From positions 15,976,604 to 16,040,603 of the forward strand of contig JACDQD010000011.1 of assembly GCA_019843655.1 (NCBI GenBank): a stretch of DNA of 64,000 nt. Direction: 5' to 3'. This stretch comes from Lethocerus indicus. Taxonomy: Eukaryota > Arthropoda > Insecta > Hemiptera > Belostomatidae. Below the pieces are notes generated by a model. It ran no database searches. It was not told the origin of the DNA and saw nothing but the letters and a program-made list of their open reading frames with translations. The position numbers and the translations under genes are program-made. Numbering within the stretch: position 1 is the first letter of the stretch; each line of letters starts with the position of its first letter. Below are positions 16,520 through 31,800 of the stretch, piece after piece.

Positions 16520-17438
16520 CGTTATATGATTATAATAATAAATTGGGGTACTTACGATCGATCTGTCAATAATGTTACAGATTCTACATATAATTTCGCG
16601 TAATTAAAAAACTGCCTGTCCCTATCTAAAGTGCCACCTCGACAGTTATCGCGACCTCACCAGTCGCGTGACTAAATTAGTATTTTATTTTCAATATATC
16701 AATGAGTACATAAAAATAAAAGCCGTAGAGCTATAGAGACAAAGAAAGCGTTCTTAATTTTAAAAATACTTGGAACCTGCCCTGTGAACATGAGGTATTT
16801 TCTCCAGGGAATGAAGTTCCTAGGAACCTTAAAATGAGCTTATAGGCTTTACTAGCGGTGTCTATGCATTTAGCTATCAGGCCATGTCTCGCTTTTCTCA
16901 TCTATTTCCTGAATTCTCTCCCGATTCTCTGTTTAGATTAAATCATACCTAATACGTAAATATCTCTTATTAGGTTTAATGGAATTTTTTCCTTAAAAAA
17001 TTTAGCATTTTTTCAAACTATAACTTGCGAACTTAGATTTTTTTTAGGCCCACGCCGATTTACGTATCCTTCATTAATATTTCAACCCGACAAGTCGGAA
17101 ACAGGAGTGATTAAGTGGTCTAATAAACCATTATACTGTAGATATGTTAAGGTCGTTTGTCTTATTTGGGTTGGGAGGGATTTTGTTAATCGCATAAAGT
17201 CTGTTCTTTTACATACCTAACTGCCAATTGTAATTTATTTCAGTTTCTTTTGTACAGGTTTTATACACTTTTGTGTTTTATTTTCAAATATTAAATACAC
17301 TGTATTATATAAATAACAACGGAAAATATATTATTTAATTTATATATACATATAATTGTGTACATTTTTAGACCTCTCAATCATAAAATATATTCAAAAT
17401 AACTAACATATTTAATTTTTTGTTGTATTTGAAAATTT
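16520..17438. other. AT-rich intergenic DNA
   Basis: No open frame of note, no recognised element. It runs into satellite array B. Confidence 0.45.
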
Positions 17439-18438
17439 CCACCCTCAGGGGGCGCTAGTTTATCGGTGCAAGTGTACCCAACGAACTTTAGTTAAGTACA
17501 TTCCCGCACCACCCTCAAGGGGCGCTAGTTTATCGGTGCAAGTGTACCCAACGAACTTTAGTTAGTACATTCCCGCACCACCCTCAAGGGGCGCTAGTTT
17601 ATCGGTGCAAGTGTACCCAACGAACTTTAGTTAAGTACATTCCCGCACCACCCTCAAGGGGCGCTAGTTTATCGGTGCAAGTGTACCCAACGAACTTTAG
17701 TTAAGTACATTCCCGCACCACCCTCAAGGGGCGCTAGTTTATCGGTGCAAGTGTACCCAACGAACTTTAGTTAAGTACATTCCCGCACCACCCTCAAGGG
17801 GCGCTAGTTTATCGGTGCAAGTGTACCCAACGAACTTTAGTTAAGTACATTCCCGCACCACCCTCAAGGGGCGCTAGTTTGTTTATCGGTGCAAGTGTAC
17901 CCAACGAACAGTACATATCCCGCACCCTCAAGGGCGGCGCCGGTGCAAGTGTACCCAACGAACTTTAGTTAAGTACATTCCCGCACCACCCTCCGCTAGT
18001 GCAAGTGTGTCCCGCACCACTTAGTTTATCGGTGCAAGTGTACCCAACGAACTTTAGTTAAGTACATTCCCGCACCACCCTCAAGGGGCGCTAGTTTGTC
18101 GGTGCAAGTGTACCCAACGAACTTTAGTTAAGTACATTCCCGCACCACCCTCAAGGGGCGCTAGTTTGTCGGTGCAAGTGTACCCAACGAACTTTAGTCC
18201 CGCACCACCCTTAGTTTATCGGTGCAAGTGTACCCAACGAACTTTAGTTAAGTACATTCCCGCACCACCCTCAAGGGGCGCTAGTTTATCGGTGCAAGTG
18301 TACCCAACGAACTTTAGTTAAGTACATTCCCGCACCACCCTCAAGGGGCGCTAGTTTATCGGTGCAAGTGTACCCAACGAACTTTAGTTAAGTACATTTC
18401 CGCACCACCCTCAAGGGGGCGCTAGTTTGTCGGTGCAA
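17439..18438 (+). repeat. Satellite array B, about 70-bp unit, ~15 copies
   Basis: Same unit and orientation as array A. Most copies read CAAGGGGCGCTAG and GTACATTCCCGC, so they are more alike among themselves than to array A. The middle (about 17880-18030 and 18190-18210) holds deleted and scrambled units. The right flank carries GAGGATG...AAAAAACATCCAAAG, as beside array A. Confidence 0.93.
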
Positions 18439-18631
18439 TATCTATCTAATAATTTTTATTTAAAGCAAAACTTACATAGACAAATAAAAACCTAATATTG
18501 TAAGATATAAATAAAAAGGTAAGTTAAAAAAATGTACTAACCTGTGAAATGTATTTAACTAAAGTACTACTGCCATTGAGAGTGCGGTGAGGATGTCTAA
18601 AAAACATCCAAAGTGCTAAAGTGACTAAAAC

Positions 18632-18715
18632 CGCTACTGAAGGTGGCGGGCAGCCTAAACCGGTCTAGCAGAAGACCAAACCGGCGAGAGGAGACGAAAT
18701 CTACGCTAGTTGTTA
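18632..18715 (+). repeat. Dispersed hairpin repeat, copy 1
   Basis: Contains CTACTGAAGG, GGCGGGCAGCC, then AAACCGGTCTAGCAGAAGAC, CAAACCGGCGAGAGGAGA and GAAATCTACG. GGTCT and AGACC can pair as a small stem. Related copies lie at 29535, 29735, 33590, 35447 and 37484. No coding capacity. Confidence 0.7.
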
Positions 18716-19087
18716 GGTGTTTGGCGTATTCGTTCGTCTTTTCAGCATCAGTTCTGGCCAAAGAGCCGTTTCTTTTGGGCATAGCTTATCAAGTTCTCTA
18801 ACCGCCCGCCCCCGAGCGTAATAATTTTTTAACGGTTATTTTTCCTGCACCATTATATTTGGGGAGATGTCGATAACAGACAACGCGAACTTGCCAGAGT
18901 ACTTGCGCCGATATCGCCTTCTGAATAGCACTCAAGTTGTTCATGCCTGTGTAATTAAAAATCGTGGTATCGAGCTAATTGAGCAATATTCCTGTCCCTC
19001 TGTATTCTCGAGTGTTTACAGATCATTCAATTTATCGATCAACTCTTCATATCCAATCGCACAATGGAGACACCGAACTGAGAATCA

Positions 19088-19794
19088 TATAAATACCGGT
19101 GCCAAGAGATATCAATTCACTCTTTCCAGTTTGGTGAGGTATGTGTTACAATTTATTATTTTTTTAATACTGTACGCTTCAGTTTACCATTAGTTATAAA
19201 AAATAAATGTTGCATATATATATATATATGCATGTTACATATATATTTCACTTTAAAAATCCACATTATTTTAAACTAGCGTTTAGTTAGAAATGGACAG
19301 TTATTTTCTATCTGTTTTCGCATGCAGTTAGTTTACCTCGTAACGAATGTTGCCTTGATTTCCTTATTACCAACTAACTAAACAAGGGTTCGGCAAATCG
19401 TCGATCCCAAGCTACCGGTAGCTCCACTAAAAGGAATCGATAGAAAATTTAAAATAATATTTTCAGTAAATACCTTGCTCTTTTTAACAGTTTTTTGATC
19501 TTAAATTTTATAAAATCAAATTCCATATAAACGTAATTTACTTAATTACGAAATGCGTTCATTATTGTTTTAAGATACAGAGACATATAAAAAGACAACT
19601 AAACATGCAATCATTTACTGTGGCACATGCGAAAAAATAAATATTTTATATATGAAAGTAAATATTCGTTACGACATTATAATCTAGGATTGTAGTTTGA
19701 AAGATATAGTCAAAAGCTAGACACATCATTGCTAGTTAAATTTCTTTAAGATGATATACCCGAACAATTTTCTTCACACAGATATCCAGCAAAA
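19088..19794 (+). promoter_or_regulatory. Core promoter and 5' UTR intron of cathepsin A3
   Basis: TATAAATA at 19088-19095. The leader exon probably ends at 19138 before GTATGT (GTGAGG at 19134 is an alternative). The acceptor TCTTCACACAG ends at 19781, 13 bases before the ATG. The intron is about 640 bases, the longest 5' UTR intron of the four. Confidence 0.6.
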
Positions 19795-21500
<1,706 letters not shown>

Positions 21501-21549
21501 ACCGGTCTCGGCACTCTCCAAACATGTAGACTAAGTTCTAAATAAAAAG

Positions 21550-22947
21550 CGCATTGAAAAAAGGGTATATTTAAACGTGTCGTTAATTTTCGACCCTTTG
21601 CCACTCTTTTGTCTCTAAATATTATTCCCTAGACGGGCATCGGAAGTATTGTTTCTGTTCGAAATGTGTATCTTCTATCCGCCCTACTCCAGTGACCTCT
21701 TGCCCTATCGGAATCGTTGCTATGATTATTTTCTGCAAGTCCTACAAAATGGTACTCATTACGTAGTTGATTTCACATTTTCTACCAACAATTAGTGTAC
21801 CTGTCTGTTCACTTCTCATTTATATTTGAACCTTGGCCAGTCTTGTAACCCGAAATATATTTCAGTGGGTTTATGAAATATTACTACGGGTCTAATCAAT
21901 ATATATATTACAATTAACAATTATTATAATAAAAAGAGTATATTTATTAGATTCCTACCTAACTACTTTGTTACATAGTTACTTATTTCGTGGTCTTTGT
22001 TTTTCTTAGTTTATTCTCTTTTCTGGAATGTATTTGTGAAAGTTATGCTGTAAGGGCGTTCCTGGAGGCGTTCGCGTTGCCTACTGACGGGCGGAGGGAA
22101 CACTTTAATATACTCGTCCGCAAATAGTGGATCGCCAGGAATAAACCCATCAAGTGCGAAAAGTCTCCCTGCCCTGTAAAGTGTCACCATAATAAGAGAA
22201 CTTCTATGGTTCAATAATCGTTTCGACGGCCACTGCTGTCACGAGGTCTCTCTTCCCGTTATTCCTCATCTCCAGATGCAGATGAGCACTGAGCGTAATA
22301 TATTAATATTTCCTACTCTACTATCACTATATTCGCTATTGTCACTATTATTAGTCCTCTTATTTTTAAAGAGATCCTCTGAAGGCTCTCCCTCCCAATT
22401 CTAGATCTGGATGGTATACGTAGGTTAGCACCCGTAGCGCCTCCGAGCTCACCGGTCCGCATACCTGTGCAGCAACAAGTGGGAAGCTGCTCTGCGCCGA
22501 AAGCGGGTGTTTCCGCACTACTATAGTATTTGGGTCAAAATGTCGATTAAAGAGTCCGGGCACGGGAGAGGGGGTGGGGTCATGCTCGTGTTCATTATCC
22601 TTTCTATTAAAGTTGGCGTTCTGGCCCTCGACCCTCCGTACGTACAGTCGGGGCTTCATTTATTCTTATTAACCGAACTCCGGGACTGGTCAATGTGGGG
22701 ATTTACGGGTTTTGGTACACCCTGTTTTGTGGTCTGCGAGAGTTTGGAACAGCTTAGTTTTATCCGTATACTGTCTTCTATCGATGGCTTTATCTCTTGC
22801 AAAATAGAAACAAGATTCAAACACCGAAGATTAATCGAATTAAATATTTTATATACCCGCTGAATTATACGTGACGATATAACAGTAGCACGGGTTCCAA
22901 AATCAATAATTAAATAATTAAAAATATGTCGATTTTATATTATGTTT
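21550..22947. other. Spacer between the converging cathepsins A3 and A4
   Basis: About 1.4 kb with no recognised gene. The open frames at 22366-22659 (-) and 22507-22863 (+) match no family known to me. 22718-22755 has CCCTGTTTTGTGGTCTGCGA, an end piece of the dispersed hairpin repeat. From about 22835 the sequence resembles the 3' flank of cathepsin A2. Confidence 0.45.
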
Positions 22948-22993
22948 TTTATTGATAATTTAGGACAGATTTGTGGAAAGTGCCTAGACCGGT

Positions 22994-24444
<1,451 letters not shown>

Positions 24445-24697
24445 TTCGCTCTGGATTTCTAAATAGGATGACAACCGATTAATGTAACGCGTACGGCTCG
24501 TACGTTCAATATAATATGTTATACAATTATCGGATTTTTTAAATCATTAAGCGCTCGTTAATTATGAACTTATAAATAACATCCGAATCTTTTAAAATTC
24601 CATCATATTAGAAGTAATAAAGTTTAGGTACAAGTATGAAACTTACCTCGCTCTCACAGTATGACTAATCTCAGGCAGTTCGGACTCCGTATTTATA
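24445..24697 (-). promoter_or_regulatory. Core promoter and 5' UTR intron of cathepsin A4
   Basis: Minus-strand TATAAA at 24697-24692, leader exon ending at 24647 before GTAAGT, intron 24646-24459 ending in CCTATTTAG, then 14 bases to the ATG at 24444. Confidence 0.65.
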
Positions 24698-25173
24698 CTT
24701 CTCTCTTTTTAATTATCTATTGTTTGATTAACAATTATTCGATAATCGTACGAGTAGGCTCTCAAGTTGCCTTGATGTGGCGGACAGCTCATCATTTTGA
24801 AATAAATTCTCTTTGGGGTAATTTTTGATAGCCTTTTTCTTGATTGCAGAGAGAAAAACCTGTTTAAATCACACGTACCGTGTACTGATCGATATTGACC
24901 TTTGTCAAAGCGCTCCAGGATGTCGCTATCGAAGGTTCCAGCCGGGCGGTGGCCGAGTGGCCAAACAACACGTTACAAGTTGGATGCCTGAGGTAATTCG
25001 ACATATATTTTCGAGATTCTATTACTTGTACAGCGGCTGATTGATTTCCTCAGGCAGATTTGTCAATTTTAATTTGAAACCCTCGATACCAAATACACTT
25101 TTAATTAGCCCCCTGCCTTCTTTACGGCGGATTTGGGGCTAAAATGCAGAAAGAAGGGGGCGCCGCCATCTCG

Positions 25174-25423
25174 AGTGTCCAGTATCGATATATCGTACAC
25201 AGGCCAGAATCGATAGAATTGTATGACGTCATGATACGCGAATGAATTAATTGTAGTTAATTAATTATCTTAAAGAAATAAATTATGTTTGTCTTGCAAA
25301 TATGAAAATTGACAATAGAATTATATAAAGGATATAAAATACGATGTCCATGACGGATATAACATATACGAGTATACGACATCCAAGGTCGGCCCGTACA
25401 GGTCGATATCGATACTGGACACT
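25174..25423. mobile_element. Small terminal-inverted-repeat element (MITE-like, 250 bp)
   Basis: AGTGTCCAGTATCGATAT at 25174-25191 is repeated as an exact reverse complement at 25406-25423. The inner part is AT-rich and non-coding. No clear target-site duplication was seen, so the boundaries are those of the perfect repeat only. Confidence 0.55.
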
Positions 25424-25429
25424 TGGATT

Positions 25430-25640
25430 TGGTAATAAATAAATTATTATGTTTCTTTAAAGTAGAGATTCGGCCTTCTGAGTATTCAATAATCGCGGCA
25501 ACCTCACTTACGGGTTTATTGTTAGGCCGAGTATTATTAATAATGAGTTTTAGATTTGTGCTTCCTTTTCAACTTGATGTGGCACTTTATAAAACCCACT
25601 AAAGTTATTTGTTTCATTTAGTAAGAGCCCTATTTTTTTT
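25430..25640 (+). repeat. Diverged interspersed repeat, second copy at 34190-34450
   Basis: Alignable blocks include AATTATTATGT, then TTCAA...AATC/CAGC, CTCACTTAC, and near the end CTAAAGTTATTTGTTTCATT (34190 copy: CTAAAGTTGTTTGTTTCATT). Identity is moderate, so the copies are old. No coding region was seen. Confidence 0.5.
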
Positions 25641-25929
25641 AAACTGGCCTGGTCAGAACAGTTATGATTTTCGGGGAATATTTTCGTTCCGACGACACCA
25701 CAGATACATCAATTTTTTATGAAATCATTCTATTATATGGTAACATACAGCAAATATACTTATACATTGTAAGTTGAATGTACAAAAATAAAAGGTTAAA
25801 AAAATTGTACGGTAAAATAAATATCACGAACGAATGAAACTCGTGAACAATTCTATATTCCAGTACACTCCTAATATCAGCAAATTGTAATTTTGGACAC
25901 CATTCAGTTTTGTTTTTATGCTCTAGGAA

Positions 25930-26140
25930 GTGGTTTTTTCACATAATCATATAATTAATTCTCTCTGGAAAGGTTCAAATAATTTACTTTTGTAATTAAA
26001 ATAAAGATCCAGAAAATCCAGAAACGGATGTCTCATTTATATTTTATTTCATTCATGCCAACATTCTAAACACAATGTTTTTAATTTAACCTGTAATGGA
26101 ACAATAGTCGTTTTTAGATACATGCTAACAAAATTGCAAC
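25930..26140 (+). repeat. Diverged interspersed repeat, second copy at 33245-33450
   Basis: Shared blocks: TTTTTTCACATAA, then CTCTCT, GTTCAAA, CATGCCAACATT (33245 copy: CATGTCAACATT), then GTAAT...AATAGTC and CTAACAAAATT/CTTACAAAATT. It looks like an old transposable-element remnant without a readable protein. Confidence 0.5.
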
Positions 26141-26149
26141 TTTTTAGTC

Positions 26150-28400
26150 GAGGGAAAAAACATAATCTTTATTATTGTTTATAATCTTATGAAAATTACT
26201 AGTTACTAGCTGTTGTTAATATTCCAATTACTGTATAAAATGGAAAAAATATTTTTTCATAATGGAAATTATTATTTATTTTTATTAATTAAATAAATTC
26301 CGTTTAACTTTACCTTATTAATTATATCCATCCACACTCATAATAAGAAAAGATTTTGAGCATTGTTCCTCCATCTAGTAATGATTCTTCTCAGGAATGG
26401 TAAACGATTTTGTAAATATCATGCAAATAACATTTTTTTTTATTGTGTGTATAGAACATTAATGTTTATATATGAGACATAACGTTCAACAAAATATATC
26501 AGACATGATAGAATTGTAAAGTACAATTGTAAAGGGGAAAAAGGGAACAGAGGGGTGTAAAATTACAGTCTACGGATTTTATTCAAAACCTTTCCCAAAC
26601 TAAATAAAATGTAACACTTATATATGAACATTGTAAAAATGTAAGGAAATAAAGTTTATTGGAATCAGTGAGGCAAATGACAGTGATAGAGGATTATTTG
26701 GGAGAATGATACATGTGGCCAAAGGTGGATACATTCAGAACTCGAAACAATATTAATGTAATTAAATGTTATAATTTTAAAATTTTTATTGTACAAAGGA
26801 TACATTAATAATTATTATATTTTAATGAGTATTAATACTTATAATTAGTAATAAGTTAATCAAGATTAACTAATTATTAAAATTAGTAACGAATAAGTAA
26901 TTTATTAGTAATTGATTATGTGTCAATGCAGTAACACGTATGAAAATTATGCTTACAATTATTGATAATTTGTTATTAATACGTAAAATTTCTCAATTCG
27001 CCTTTAGTAATAAAAAGAGTAAAAGTAATAGTAAAGGTAATAAAAATAATTGGAATAGTACAATAGCGATAATTAAACGGGGGTTCTAGAAACGCATGAA
27101 AGGAAAAATTTGAATGTAGCAAGCGATATGTTACGAAAGCGAGTGAAGTTTTTGTCCGGTTTTTCAAAAAAATCTGTGTGTTAAGGATTTAAGTACGAAC
27201 TTATCTTAGAATGAAGAGTGTTTAACTTCCAGTTGTACACTTTCCATTTTTGTCACTTTGGACAACCCTAGAGACTTATAGTTCGTGTCAAAACTCAGGG
27301 GTCCGTGTTTAGTTCACTTGAAAGCGCTTTGGTACAATGCAAAAGCAGAAGCAACGAAGATGACAAATAATTTATATAAGTTAAAGCTAAAAAAAAAATA
27401 AATAAGTAAAAAATCAAAATCAAATCTAAATCAGATGGACATAAGTCAATTCTAGGAATCGACACTTTTGACTTCATCAGATCCCCTCAGAACTTCAATT
27501 TGACTGATGTCCGCTTTTAATCTCAATCGGCATAAATCACTTACCGACTATACTGACTATAATATTGCATTTAACACAAACTAGGCGTAAATCTGGTCCC
27601 TATCCTCGCACCACTATAGGGAAAAAAACGTGGAATAAATAAGTCAAAATTGTTATCGAGAAAAAAAAAATCCGCCAGAGTATTCTTTCGACGTATTCGG
27701 CCTTAAATTAAATATCGAGTCTCCTCTTTCGAGTGGAGGAATTACACAGTTTCACTTTTCAATAATCTCAACAATTAACACGTTGGTGGCACGGTGACTG
27801 ACACTGAACTTTCCGTTCAGGCCGTGTCTTAATAAAGTATGATATAAAACTAAAAAATTTACATTGTTTTAAGTTGTTATCTACAATTAATTTAAAGTCC
27901 GCTCAATTTTTATTTAATACGAGATTTTATTATTAATGTATTTAAACATTTTTTCGGAAAAGTTTAATGGATTTTATTGAAACAGGGTAAACATAAAAAT
28001 GGTCGTCCCTCGCAAGTATCACAAGATGTTACATCTTGTTTGGAATGCGCTTCGCATTGCTGTAGCGCGAGACCAGCGTACGTCGCCTGACGGGGATTTC
28101 CTTATAAAATCGCGGGCACTCAAAGCGTTAATATTATACAATAAAATATATATATATATATTACGGATATAAAACACGATCGAGTTGTTACGCTACATAA
28201 TATCCCAATAGAACGACGAAGAGGTAGGACGGGATGTTCCCTGAGATTTTCCCTTCGTTTTTAACTTCCAAAATTCTTCTAAATTAGACAAAGGACAATA
28301 AATGTTAGCAGTAGTCGCAGTATTATAAATATATATAATGAGAATATAATATAAGAACGGGTCCAACGTATTAACGGTGCGCGCTTGAGGTAGAGGGTTG
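26150..28400. other. AT-rich intergenic DNA between cathepsins A4 and B1
   Basis: No gene recognised. 27078-27130 (GGGTTCTAGAAACGCAT) resembles part of the tandem duplication at 32361-32918, so another copy of that repeat is probably present. Confidence 0.45.
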
Positions 28401-28406
28401 AGGTAC

Positions 28407-28844
28407 TTACATATTGGGGTAGATTGGGGTGGACGCAATGCCACAGTTGTTATTCTTGTTCCTGGACAGTTTGCCGTAGCCGGCGACGCCCCACTCCTCG
28501 CCCCAGGAATTCTTCACCAACCAGAAATCGACGCCCTCCTCGGCCCCGTAACCAATCACCAGCAGAGCGTGGTTACCTCTGTCTGTCGTACAGTCGGCAC
28601 TGTAATAGACGCCTGGACAAAAAAAAAGACAAAGAAACGCTATTTTCCGACCAAAATTAACAATATACAATTAACTCGACCATTGTCCAGAGGTGGCCAC
28701 AACTGGTCGACAGAAGTGAGCTAGTAAAATTATAGATAAACTAAATGATAATGTTGTTTCTTTCACTCATTAACTTGGTTACATTTCTCTGATGTACAAT
28801 ACTTCCAGGCAACGGATAAATTAACAAATATGTCAAATTACAGA

Positions 28845-28892
<48 letters not shown>

Positions 28893-31800
28893 TCTCTTAG
28901 TTAGTGCCACCAACATGCTTTGCAAACATCTGTGGTTTTATATTTAACCGCAAATTTCTCTCACCCTTTTTATAAAACCTGAAATCTTCTGGGGCGTCAA
29001 ATGTGACCGCGACCGGACCCTCCTTGTAAATTATTGACTTCAATATTTCCTCCGAGTTAGTGTCAAGTTGTAACAGTCTGTGGCCCTCTAATTTCATTCC
29101 GCCGAACAGCTCCTCGCGTCTACATTTTCCCACCTGCGAACCAATCGGTTAAATATCTGTTTTTATTTTATAATTTACGTTCGGATTAGAATGTCGATGT
29201 ACGGAGTAGGAAAACAGCGCGTCGGAAATAGTTACAGCGGTAGAAATGATCACCGCACTTATCTTCTAAACCTCCGAAATTGTCACCTCCGACCAGGACA
29301 AAGGACTTACGTGGAACCGCCCTCTTAGATAGGATAGACGAAGACAAACGAAAGAACTATGGGGGTTCCATTAGGACATCGGTCGCAGGTCGCACGCTTT
29401 CGACCTAGAGATTTCCTGCAGCTCGGATACACATCAAAAGTGCCATCACTTACTTGTTGTCTTCTTTATGGAGAGATACGAGAGAAATGAATTAATAAAC
29501 CCCAATTGTTCGTATAAAATGTTATATATATTACCGTAGATTTCGTTTGTTTCTGTCTCATCTCGCCGGTTTGGTCTTTCCGGCTAGACCGGTTTTGGAT
29601 GTTTTTCGGGCATCCTCACTGCACTTGTAGTGTGGTGGTTACACAATTACGGGGCATATATATTAATATATATATATATATACGACAAACGAGACAATCC
29701 CCCACAGTACAAGTGGACGGCGAGACGATGGCGAGCAACCGAAACAGGTCTAGCGAAAGACCGAACCGGCGAGGGGAGAGAGAAACACACGAAATCTACG
29801 GTATTCCGAGCCCTCGCAGGCCGCAAAACAGGTACGTTAAACTAGTTATATATGTTGATTGTACAATAGACAAAAGGAAAGAAGCATTTCCTCAATACCA
29901 TAAGGGCCACTACCTACCTTACTTCGGTAGGGGTAGAGAGCTTCTGTCGGGAGGCCATTCCTCTGTATGTACCTGAAGGCGCCCGATATGTAGCCGGGGT
30001 CGCAGCCTGTCCGGCCAGTATCCCCTAATAATGCACAATCCACGAGGAATTGTTTGCTGAATATCACCGTTTTATTGGTCGCTATCGTGTACCGCGCCTC
30101 TATCGCTCCCACCTGAAAAAAATTATATATTTGACATTGAAATCAGGTCTTAACTTATTCCAATTTATATAACCGATAATTATACCGGATATTCTCGCTT
30201 AATGAAATAGTTTTTGTACGTATTTACAGCGGAAATCGCCCAGCAAGAGCTGCAATTTCCCTGGTCAGTTACAGGTGTCATGTTTATTTTCTCTCTCCAG
30301 TCGAAACTATCAGGTATAACTTCCTTCACCTCTCCTCTTTCGCTATTTGCCAACGAAACATAGTGAATACTCTCATTATCATTAACGCGTTGATCTTCTT
30401 CAGGTGGGATGTCTTTCAATACTTCGCCTTTTCTCTGTTATAAAGAAATTGTACGTTAGGTAATTGTAACATATCTTGTCAACAGGTAACATTCTATCTA
30501 TAAAGAATAGTTCTTCGCCCCTCACCAGCTCAGACTCATCGATTACACTGTAATTAGGACAACGAAATTCCAGTTGGCAAAATCATCCCTTGTCGTCACA
30601 GTTAAGGAAGGCCAAGAGCTATCCGATTACTGTTCAATCGAAGCGTCTGTTCCTCAAGGTAGTGTCCTAGGTCCATTCCTATACACAATATATACCTCTG
30701 ATATACCCACATATCCTTCAACAGTCCTCGCCACATTCGCTGACGACACTTGCGTCCTCACCTCCAACCAAAATCCCTCAACTACAACCATCAATCTCCA
30801 AGAGCACCTTACCAATATCCAGTCCTGGTGCAAACGATGGAGGGTGAAGGTGAATAGCTCTAAGTCTGCTCACGTCACCTTCACACTACGTCGACATCCT
30901 TGCCCTCCTGTTCTATTTAACAGCACTCCTATTCCCATCCAACAGCAGGCTGGCTACCTGGGACTCTACATAGACAAAGGCTCACGTGGAACCCCCATAC
31001 GCGTCTCAAAGAACAGACCTCAACCGCAAATTTGGACTGCTGAGACCTCTATTGAAAAAGACATCAAAACTGACAGTAGACAACAAACTTACAATATACA
31101 AAACCATTTTAAAACCGACATGGACTTACGGAATAGAGCTATGGGGTTCCGCTAAGAAATCCAACATCGCCCACATCCAAGAGATTCCAATCAAAAGTCC
31201 TTCGTACCATCCTTAATGCTCCCCGGTATGTTTCTAACCGAACAATCCATAATGACCTCAACATACCAACAGTCGACGAAGTCGCTAAATCACGCTTCCT
31301 CAAATTCCACTCCCGCCTTCCACATCCAAACCCGCTCGTTCAGTCCCTTTCCGCCTCTACCCATCCACTATCCCCACCGCGACGGCTTAAACGCCACCGG
31401 CCCAGAGATTTCCTGCAGGACTGAGACAAGCCAAAAGTACCATCACTGGATGGCGTCTTTATACAAGTTAAACAAGTCCAATCACCCAAACAACCGCCAT
31501 TGTACATATAACTGTAACAGTTGATAGTACAAAATAAATAAAGTTAAAAAAAAAAAAAATTGTCGTCACAAACATCGCTATTTCATTTCTTATGGATTAT
31601 TCTTAAAATGCTCTCGTTAAATTTTAAATACAACTTTTACCTACATAAAAAACGAATTGTAATTTAACGTACCAAATCGGCGAAATAATTGAGTTTGAGC
31701 GTGTATGTGACATAACCAGCATCAAACAACTTGTTATGTTCTATTATTTTGCCTTTAGCTTCAAAATAGTAGGACTTCCTTCTGGGATCTTCAGATTGGC

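Noticed and set aside
24940..24975. GGTGGCCGAGTGG, a good tRNA A box (Leu/Ser type)
   Set aside because: No B box or acceptor stem follows at the right distance; at most a tRNA or SINE fossil.
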